Shown piece by piece: positions 53,094 through 59,809 of a stretch of DNA of 64,000 nt. The stretch's first letter is position 1, and each line of letters opens with the position of its first letter. The stretch comes from an uncultured Muribaculaceae bacterium (GTDB lineage Bacteria > Bacteroidota > Bacteroidia > Bacteroidales > Muribaculaceae): NCBI GenBank assembly GCA_910585285.1, contig CAJUDL010000001.1, positions 5,292 through 69,291 on the forward strand. The letters run 5' to 3'. The notes beneath the pieces are model-generated. The model saw only the letters and a program-made list of their open reading frames with translations, was not told where the DNA came from and ran no database searches. Made by a program: the position numbers and the translations under genes.

Positions 53094-54281
53094 TTATGCC
53101 TCTTTTTTGATTTTTATTGTATAGCAGAGCAAATAAATCACGCCGGCTGTCATTACAGCCACAGCACCGAACTGTCCGAAGGCATCTGCCGCATATCCCA
53201 TGCAGAGCGGGAAAACTGTGCCTCCGAAGAGTCCCATGATCATCAGTCCCGATACTTCATTCTTTTCATTGGGCGAAGAGAGAAGAGCCTGAGAGAAGAT
53301 TATTGAGAACACGTTGGAGTTGCCGTAGCCTACGAGTGCAATGCCTGTATATAGTGCAGCCTGTGAATGAGCCGTGAAGAGAATCACCATTGCGGCAACC
53401 ATCATGACTACGCTTATGGCAAAGAACATTTTTGCTTTCATCACCCGGAGGATGAATGCACCTGTGAATGCACCAAGGGTGCGGAAAATGAAATAGAGTC
53501 CTGTGGCGAATGCAGCGTCTTCGAGTGAGAAATTAAGGCGCTCCATGATAATCATTGGCGCGTAGGTGTTTGTGCCGACATCAATTCCGACATGACACAT
53601 TATGCCGATGAAGCATAAGAGAATGAAGGGACGTCCGAGAAGTTTCACGCATTCACGTATGCCGGATGCTTTGTCGGGTCGCTCCTCTTCGATTGGGGTT
53701 GCTCCGAGAGCTGCTACTGCAAGAACACTGATAACTGCATATATAAGGAAGAGGATGCGCCAGGAGAGTCCGAAAGTAGGGAATAGGGTTGTTGCTCCCC
53801 ATGTAGCAATAATCGGAGCCAAGAAGGAAGCTATGGCTTTTACAAATTGACCAAAAGTAAGAGCTGATGCCAATTTGTCGCCACTGATAAGATTAGTTAC
53901 TAAAGGATTGAGAGAAGTCTGCATCACAGCGTTGCCTATTCCGAGGAGGGAGAAAGATATCAGCATGATTGCGTAGGAGTCTCCGAAAATCGGAATAACA
54001 AGAGAAAGAGCTGTTATTGCCAGCGATACGAGCACAGTGTTCTTCCTTCCAATTTTATTCATCAGGATACCCGTGGGCACCGAGAATATAAGAAACCAGA
54101 AAAATACGAGCGAAGGAAAGAGACTTGCCTCTGAAACGGAGAGATTCAAATCGTTCCTTACAAAGTTTGTGGCAGTCCCGACGAGATCAACAAATCCCAT
54201 GGCGAAAAAGCAGAGCATCACGGGAATGAGTTGCATCAGTGGACTTTTTCCTTTTGATGCGATAGATTGAGTTGCGTTCAT
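53094..54281 (-). CDS. MFS sugar transporter (FucP/GluP-like, probably fructose)
   Basis: A 395-residue inner-membrane protein with about 12 helices and the MFS loop motif between helices 2 and 3 (GILMNKIGRKNTVL). It resembles the FHS-type sugar:proton symporters used by Bacteroidetes for free monosaccharides. Between GH32 (7 bp away) and fructokinase (61 bp), its likely load is fructose released in the periplasm. Confidence 0.87.
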   Translation of the reverse strand: MNATQSIASKGKSPLMQLIPVMLCFFAMGFVDLVGTATNFVRNDLNLSVSEASLFPSLVFFWFLIFSVPTGILMNKIGRKNTVLVSLAITALSLVIPIFGDSYAIMLISFSLLGIGNAVMQTSLNPLVTNLISGDKLASALTFGQFVKAIASFLAPIIATWGATTLFPTFGLSWRILFLIYAVISVLAVAALGATPIEEERPDKASGIRECVKLLGRPFILLCFIGIMCHVGIDVGTNTYAPMIIMERLNFSLEDAAFATGLYFIFRTLGAFTGAFILRVMKAKMFFAISVVMMVAAMVILFTAHSQAALYTGIALVGYGNSNVFSIIFSQALLSSPNEKNEVSGLMIMGLFGGTVFPLCMGYAADAFGQFGAVAVMTAGVIYLLCYTIKIKKEA

Positions 54282-54288
54282 AATATGG

Positions 54289-56118
54289 TCACTTGCTTAA
54301 AGAATGAATCTTAAGGTTTGATATTTCAGCTTTGCCACCCTGCGAACTTACGGAAAGCCGGGTATAGGGTGAGTTTGGGAAAACAAGATTTGTCATGGCA
54401 AAACGTCCGTTATTGCCGAATATCTCGATACTTGAGGTGTCGATGAAGATTCTGAGTGAAAGCCTTGAAGTAGTTCCGAAAGTTGGTGCTACAGTTGTTG
54501 CCGGAAAGTCTTTGCTGAAATCAACGATTCCGCTGTTTTCGCGATTGAACGAGAATGTGGCAGCTGCAGGATCGTAAGTCATCTCAACATTCTCGCCTTG
54601 AGTATTTGAAAGGGAGAGAATTACTTTGTCTGACTTTTTCGGATCAATGTCCAGATTGATTTCACAGACTCCGCTGTTTGACGTAGGTAGGTTATATACC
54701 TTTGATTTTGCTCCGATGCCGGCTTTCCCAACGTTGACAATAAGTTTATCGCGGAGTTTCAGCAATTCAGGAGCCGGCGTTGTGGAGGCATAAGTCTGAC
54801 CATCCTTACCCTTGAAAAGCACTACATCGAGGGGGAGGGTATTGGCTGAGCGATATTGCATGGTCGGCACATCTGCCGCATATTGCCAGTTGCTCATCCA
54901 GCCTATTGCTGCGCGTCTTCCTTCCGGAGCGTCGCTCCAGCTTACGAGAGCATAGTTGTCTTTACCGAAATCAAGCCACTTTGTTGAAACCTTCCCTTCG
55001 GCATCAGTTTCAGGCACGAAAGTCTTGCCATCGAAATCTCCGATGAAATACTGTATGCCGCTGCCTCCGAAGGGTCCGTCAGGATTGATGTTGCAAATCA
55101 ACACCCACTTCTTTTCATTGGTTCCGGCAACCGGTAGCTGAAAGAGGTCAGGACACTCCCAAACACCTTTCTGAGCGCCAAGTCCTTTGCCGAAAGAACT
55201 TTGAAGTGTCCACTCCTTCATATCGGGAGAAGAGAATATCAGCATCTCATGTTCGAGGGGATGAGCAAGAATGAGTGTCCAAAGTTTTGTTTCAGGATTC
55301 CAGAACATATTCGGATCGCGAGCCTCTGAATCGAGAGCGAGCACCGGATTGGCGGGATAGATGTCGAACGTTTCACCATTGTCATGGCTCACGGCAAGAC
55401 TTTGGGTCTGGCTATCGCCGGCAGAAGTGTACATTGCAAGAACCGCATCCTTACCGAAGCCAGCACTGTTTTCACGATCTATGGCGGAGCTTCCTGAGAA
55501 TACCGTGCCTATGCCGTTGGGGAGAATTGCAGCCGGATGGTGTTCCCAGTTGATAAGATCAGTTGAGGTGGAATGTCCCCACGTCATGTTCTGCCATTTG
55601 GAGCCAAAGGGATTCCATTGGTAATACAGATGCCAGACACCATCCTTATAGAACATTCCGTTTGGGTCGTTCATCCATCCGTATGAAGGTGTGTGATGGA
55701 AAAGGGGGCGGTATTTTTCGCGGTTCTCAGTGTTGAAGGAATCAGAAAGAGTGATGCTGCTCCAGCAAGCATCATCCTGGGCTTCGCGCACCGAGGCGCG
55801 GCTATGGTTTGCCACTACGTCAAGAATGACGTTCTTCCCTTTGTAAGGTGACAGATCGAAAGGCACGGTATAATCGGTTTTCGATTTGGCGAGACGCGCA
55901 TAAAACGTGCGGTCGATTTTTCCCTCTACCAATACATTTATCCGTGCATCATCTATTGATTCCTGAATTGGTAGAATCAGCAGTTTGTCGTCACCCTTTA
56001 CACGCACATATGTGTGGTTGGGTCCGAGATGGTTGATCTCGATGTCATCGGCGAAGCACCCGAGCGATGCCGCCGTGATGGTCATTAAGGTTAACCCTTT
56101 CCTGAAAATTAAATTCAT
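54289..56118 (-). CDS. GH32 fructan hydrolase (levanase/inulinase type)
   Basis: A 609-residue secreted protein with a signal peptide (about 1-23), an unusual N-terminal beta domain (about 24-125), the five-bladed GH32 propeller and a C-terminal beta-sandwich (about 460-609). The three catalytic acidic residues are visible: Asp in YGWMNDPNGMF, Asp in EARDPNMFW and Glu in VWECPDLFQ. The family hydrolyses beta-fructosides; exo or endo action cannot be told from sequence. It is the first gene of the leftward fructan operon and has a roughly 300-nt leader containing a foldback element. Confidence 0.93.
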   Translation of the reverse strand: MNLIFRKGLTLMTITAASLGCFADDIEINHLGPNHTYVRVKGDDKLLILPIQESIDDARINVLVEGKIDRTFYARLAKSKTDYTVPFDLSPYKGKNVILDVVANHSRASVREAQDDACWSSITLSDSFNTENREKYRPLFHHTPSYGWMNDPNGMFYKDGVWHLYYQWNPFGSKWQNMTWGHSTSTDLINWEHHPAAILPNGIGTVFSGSSAIDRENSAGFGKDAVLAMYTSAGDSQTQSLAVSHDNGETFDIYPANPVLALDSEARDPNMFWNPETKLWTLILAHPLEHEMLIFSSPDMKEWTLQSSFGKGLGAQKGVWECPDLFQLPVAGTNEKKWVLICNINPDGPFGGSGIQYFIGDFDGKTFVPETDAEGKVSTKWLDFGKDNYALVSWSDAPEGRRAAIGWMSNWQYAADVPTMQYRSANTLPLDVVLFKGKDGQTYASTTPAPELLKLRDKLIVNVGKAGIGAKSKVYNLPTSNSGVCEINLDIDPKKSDKVILSLSNTQGENVEMTYDPAAATFSFNRENSGIVDFSKDFPATTVAPTFGTTSRLSLRIFIDTSSIEIFGNNGRFAMTNLVFPNSPYTRLSVSSQGGKAEISNLKIHSLSK

Positions 56119-56162
56119 GAGTTACGTTTTTTCAGTTCAAAAACAATCTTTTCTTCACTTTG

Positions 56163-56356
56163 AGAAGTTGTTTAAACTAATTTATGTTATCAAAAACTCT
56201 AAAAGTTATAAACTTTATGGCAATCTTTATTAACCTTTTGGGCATCTTTGCCCGTTTTCATCGGAGTCAACCGAGAGGTTGGCTCCTCTTCAACCGACCA
56301 AACCTGTTCCAAAATCTTAAAAAATCTTACCATAAAAATTAGTTTAAACAACTTCT
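56163..56356 (-). repeat. Foldback element in the GH32 leader
   Basis: Perfect 21-bp inverted repeats at 56163-56183 and 56336-56356 enclose 152 bp. Two internal hairpins are visible: GGGCA-TCTT-TGCCC, and GGAG(T)CAACC-GAGA-GGTTG(G)CTCC. A further hairpin (arms TCCGAAA / TTTCGGA, 56390-56419) lies between the inferred start point and the element. The structure would be transcribed upstream of the GH32 start codon. Confidence 0.75.
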
Positions 56357-56429
56357 GAGTTTTTCTTTGAAAATCATAAAGGCTGCGCATCCGAAACAGG
56401 AGTAAAACACTCTTTCGGAGTTTGCAGTG

Positions 56430-56437
56430 CAAATATA
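56430..56437 (-). promoter_or_regulatory. -7 box of the GH32 operon promoter
   Basis: The minus strand reads TATATTTG. The start point would be near 56424, about 305 nt before the GH32 ATG. There is no TTTG at -33, which fits dependence on an activator such as the neighbouring hybrid regulator. Confidence 0.5.
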
Positions 56438-56544
56438 GAAATAAAAGAGAGCATATGTGTATAAAGATTAGAGCAAGTGATATAACATTTGTTGCATTTG
56501 CAGTTTTTTTACAAGACGATGCAATTTTTTTTATAAATAATCGC

Positions 56545-56552
56545 TATATTTG
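56545..56552 (+). promoter_or_regulatory. -7 box of the hybrid regulator promoter
   Basis: TATATTTG on the plus strand. The expected start point near 56559 is about 5 bp before the left arm of the foldback element. No -33 TTTG is present. The 107 bp between this and the divergent GH32 -7 box should hold the control sites for both. Confidence 0.5.
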
Positions 56553-56563
56553 CGCAGTTAACC

Positions 56564-56750
56564 TAAGTAAGTAAGAAAAATTAACCGATATATGTAAGTA
56601 ATGAAATCTTGCACAATAAAACTTGTTCTTTTTTGGCTGTTTTCGCCTTGTAATTCAGTCGCATATGCCTATATGCTCCTTCATTACGCGGCAAAAACAT
56701 CTCAAAAATAACAGCGTTTTATATGTGCATTAATTTTTCTTACTTACTTA
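56564..56750 (+). repeat. Foldback element in the hybrid regulator leader
   Basis: Perfect 21-bp inverted repeats at 56564-56584 and 56730-56750 enclose 145 bp. The left arm contains three TAAG units, mirrored by CTTA in the right arm. Internal pairing is also possible (TAAGTAATGAA with TTCATTAC; TATATG with CATATA). It begins about where transcription should start and ends 20 bp before the ATG, so almost the whole leader could fold as one unit. Confidence 0.75.
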
Positions 56751-56770
56751 ACATATTTTAAGCAGTAATT

Positions 56771-59518
56771 ATGAAAACTCGTTTATGGTTTAATATAATA
56801 TTATCACTTGTATCTTTATGCATTATATGTAATTCATGCAAAGAGGAGAAGAAAATATATAAGATAGGTGTGTCGCAGTGCAGCCGTGATGACTGGCGCA
56901 ACAAGATGAATGAAGAGATTGAAAGGGAGATTCTTGTGCATCCGGAAGCGACGGTTGAGATTCGTTCTGCCGATGACAGTAATGAAAAGCAGATTGCGGA
57001 TATAGAGTATTTCGCAAATAATGGTTTCGATATACTCATTGTAGCTCCTAATGAGGCGGATGCAATAACACCTGCCATCAAGAAAGTGTACGACAGCGGA
57101 ATGCCTGTAGTGGTATTTGACCGTAACGTGAACGGACATTGTTACACCGCATTTCAGGGCGCTGACAACGAAAAGGTAGGGGAATCTGCCGCCCGTTATG
57201 CTTCAAATCTGATGCATGGCAAAGGAAAAGTAATTGAGCTTTATGGATTGAAAGGTTCCACTCCTGCAATCAGTCGTCATGAAGGATTTCAGAAAGAGAT
57301 TGATAAGAATCAGGACATTACAATGGTGGCGAGCGCATATGGAAACTGGAATTATGATGATGCGCGTCGTCTGGCGGATTCCATGCTGCAGAAACATCCC
57401 GATGTCGATTTGATTTATGCTCACAACGACCGCATGGCGATAGCTGCTGCCGATGCTGCGCGTGAGCGCAATATCACACCATATATAATAGGAATAGATG
57501 CCGCCCCTGAAATCGGCATGAAGGCGGTAAAGGATTCTGTGATAGATGCGACTTTCCTTTATCCCACGGAAGGTCATCGGTTGATACGCACAGCCCTTGC
57601 CATTCTTAAAGGTGAGCCTTTTGATTCAATTGCCACTCTTCCGATTCCTTCTGCCGTGAATCTCGAAAATGCCGATATTCTTCTCGTGCAGAACGAATCG
57701 TTAAAAGAAGAGACCTCTAAAATGAAGAGTCTCAAATCAGATCTTGACAACTACTGGGACAAGCATTCAGCGCAGACAACGCTGTTTTATGTCAGCATAG
57801 CGTTCGTTGTGCTTCTGTGTGTGTCTATGTTTCTTCTTCTCAAAGCCTTATGGCAAAGACGTAACTATCAGGAAACGTTGCTGCGTAAAAATGAATTGCT
57901 GGCAGCGCAACACGAACAGGAGAAGAAACTCAATGAGCAGCTTAGACAAGCCACGCAATCAAAGCTTATGTTTTTCACCAATGTGTCGCATGATCTCCGC
58001 ACGCCTCTGACATTGATTGCCGAACCGGTGGAGCAACTTGCCGCCGCGAATAATCTGATGCCATCTCAACACACATTGATAAAGATTGCCGATAAAAATG
58101 TGAGAATCTTGAAACGCCTTATCAATCAGATTCTTGATTTTCGCACATATGAAAACGGTAAACTTAATGTGAATCTCACGGAAGTGGATTTCAGCGCGCT
58201 TGCCTCGGAATGGGTTGATGCTTTCCGCAGCGTTGCACGCAAAAAAGATATAAAGCTTAACGTGGAGATTCCTGAAAATCAGGATTTCAAATTGGCTGTT
58301 GATGCTGAGAAGATCGAGCGGGTCGTATATAATCTGATGGCTAATGCTCTGAAATATACTCCTTCAAATGGTAATGTGACATTCAAATGTTCGTGTGATG
58401 GAAAAACGCTTCGGTTCTCTGTAAAAGATGATGGTCCCGGCATAGCTGAAGATGATGGAAAACGTATATTTGATAGGTTCTATCAGGTTGACAAGATTCA
58501 TCCACAGGGAAGTGGAATAGGTCTGTCTCTCGCAAAAGCATTTGTTGAGCTTCATGGAGGCTCGATTATGCTTGAAAGCGAAGTTGGGAAAGGTTCAGAG
58601 TTCTCTGTCGTCATTCCCGTTGCTCATGTCGACAGCAAAACGGATGTGCCCTCTCCGGTTATAAAGAGCGAAGAAGTTGAAGCGGAATTAGGGGATGTTG
58701 ATAATGAAAATGTAAAATTTGATAACGAGAAGCCTCTGGTGCTTGTGGTGGATGACAATGAAGACATCCGTTCAATGCTTAAGGAGCTTCTTGCAGGGGA
58801 ATATAATGTGATAGCTGCATCCAACGGCAAAGAGGGGATACGTTTGGCTGCCAGATATGTGCCTGATGTGGTTGTATGCGATGTAATGATGCCTGTGATG
58901 GATGGTCTGGAATGCTGTCGCCATATAAAAGAGGAGGTATCGACTTCGCATGTTCCGGTGCTGATGCTTACTGCCTGTGCTATGGACGAGCAGAGGTCGG
59001 CAGGATATGAGAGCGGTGCTGACGGATATTTATCCAAACCATTCAACAGTGCGGTGTTACGTTCTCGGATAGATAGTCTGATAACGAACCGTAGGCGCAT
59101 TCGTAACCTTTGGAGTAAAGAAGGCTCGAGAAGTGAGGGTGATCTTGATAAGCCGATTGCGGTCACAAAAGAAAATCGTGTTGCTCCAAAAGATGTGGAA
59201 AATGAGTTTTATTCCAGATTTCTTGAGTTGGTTGAGCAGGAAATGGGCAATCCTGAAATGAATGTTGATCAGCTTGCTTCCGAGATGGGACTTGGCAGGT
59301 CTCAATTCTATCGCAAAATCAAAGCTCTTACCAATTATTCGCCGGTAGAACTTATCCGCAACCTCCGGCTGAAAAGGGCGCGCCACTTACTTACCACTAC
59401 CGACAAGTCGATTTCTGAAATAGCCTATGAGGTAGGTTTCTCTACCCCTGCCTATTTCTCCAAATGTTATCGCGAAGCGTTTGGAGAAACTCCGACAGAC
59501 TTGAGATCACGTCTATAA
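56771..59518 (+). CDS. Hybrid two-component regulator with periplasmic sugar-binding sensor
   Basis: A 915-residue one-protein signalling system. After an N-terminal export or anchor segment (about 1-22) comes a LacI/RbsB-like periplasmic binding domain (about 28-315). A membrane helix (about 336-360) leads to a histidine kinase (H407 in FFTNVSHDLRTPL; ATPase blocks NALKYT and GSGIGLSLAKAF), a receiver (D704 in VVCDVMMPVMDG) and an AraC-type DNA-binding domain (about 805-915). The layout matches the Bacteroides fructan regulator BT1754, whose sensor binds fructose. Its neighbours (GH32, fructokinase, SusC/D) support fructose sensing here. Confidence 0.93.
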   Translation: MKTRLWFNIILSLVSLCIICNSCKEEKKIYKIGVSQCSRDDWRNKMNEEIEREILVHPEATVEIRSADDSNEKQIADIEYFANNGFDILIVAPNEADAITPAIKKVYDSGMPVVVFDRNVNGHCYTAFQGADNEKVGESAARYASNLMHGKGKVIELYGLKGSTPAISRHEGFQKEIDKNQDITMVASAYGNWNYDDARRLADSMLQKHPDVDLIYAHNDRMAIAAADAARERNITPYIIGIDAAPEIGMKAVKDSVIDATFLYPTEGHRLIRTALAILKGEPFDSIATLPIPSAVNLENADILLVQNESLKEETSKMKSLKSDLDNYWDKHSAQTTLFYVSIAFVVLLCVSMFLLLKALWQRRNYQETLLRKNELLAAQHEQEKKLNEQLRQATQSKLMFFTNVSHDLRTPLTLIAEPVEQLAAANNLMPSQHTLIKIADKNVRILKRLINQILDFRTYENGKLNVNLTEVDFSALASEWVDAFRSVARKKDIKLNVEIPENQDFKLAVDAEKIERVVYNLMANALKYTPSNGNVTFKCSCDGKTLRFSVKDDGPGIAEDDGKRIFDRFYQVDKIHPQGSGIGLSLAKAFVELHGGSIMLESEVGKGSEFSVVIPVAHVDSKTDVPSPVIKSEEVEAELGDVDNENVKFDNEKPLVLVVDDNEDIRSMLKELLAGEYNVIAASNGKEGIRLAARYVPDVVVCDVMMPVMDGLECCRHIKEEVSTSHVPVLMLTACAMDEQRSAGYESGADGYLSKPFNSAVLRSRIDSLITNRRRIRNLWSKEGSRSEGDLDKPIAVTKENRVAPKDVENEFYSRFLELVEQEMGNPEMNVDQLASEMGLGRSQFYRKIKALTNYSPVELIRNLRLKRARHLLTTTDKSISEIAYEVGFSTPAYFSKCYREAFGETPTDLRSRL

Positions 59519-59631
59519 GAAGGGGTGTCGGAGTATAAACTTGTGCGAAATTATTAAAAATTGTGCAAAGGGTATTAATAATCGTTCATTGAAACAAAAT
59601 TTATAGGAGTGTCAACATAAGTAATAATGGA

Positions 59632-59648
59632 ATATTGATTATCAATAT
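59632..59648. promoter_or_regulatory. 17-bp palindrome at the fructan susC promoter
   Basis: ATATTGAT-T-ATCAATAT is a perfect inverted repeat that touches the -7 box and takes up part of the spacer. A protein bound here would overlap polymerase, so it could be a repressor site or an intrinsic feature of an activator-dependent promoter. Confidence 0.45.
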
Positions 59649-59655
59649 ACTTTTG
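59648..59655 (+). promoter_or_regulatory. -7 box of the fructan susC promoter
   Basis: TACTTTTG fits TAnnTTTG, about 37 bp before the ATG at 59692. The -33 TTTG is missing, as expected for a gene switched on by the hybrid regulator. Confidence 0.5.
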
Positions 59656-59691
59656 CACAAGATTAATTGCAAAACCAAACCAATATTCATC

Positions 59692-59784
59692 ATGAAAAAA
59701 TCACTCCTAAGCGCATTGCTGCTTTTATTGGCAGTGTTCACAGCGCAGGCACAGACAGGGAACGGTTCTCTCAAAGACGGATAG
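59692..59784 (+). pseudogene. Signal peptide of SusC cut off by a frameshift
   Basis: This 30-codon frame, MKKSLLSALLLLLAVFTAQA plus ten residues, is a classical SusC signal peptide followed by QTGNGSLKDG and a TAG. One G too many in GGG (59758-59760) explains it: with two Gs the frame continues as AQTGTVLSKTDSEPLIGATVM, straight into the SusC body. Confidence 0.85.
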
Positions 59785-59809
59785 TGAACCCTTAATCGGA
59801 GCGACTGTA

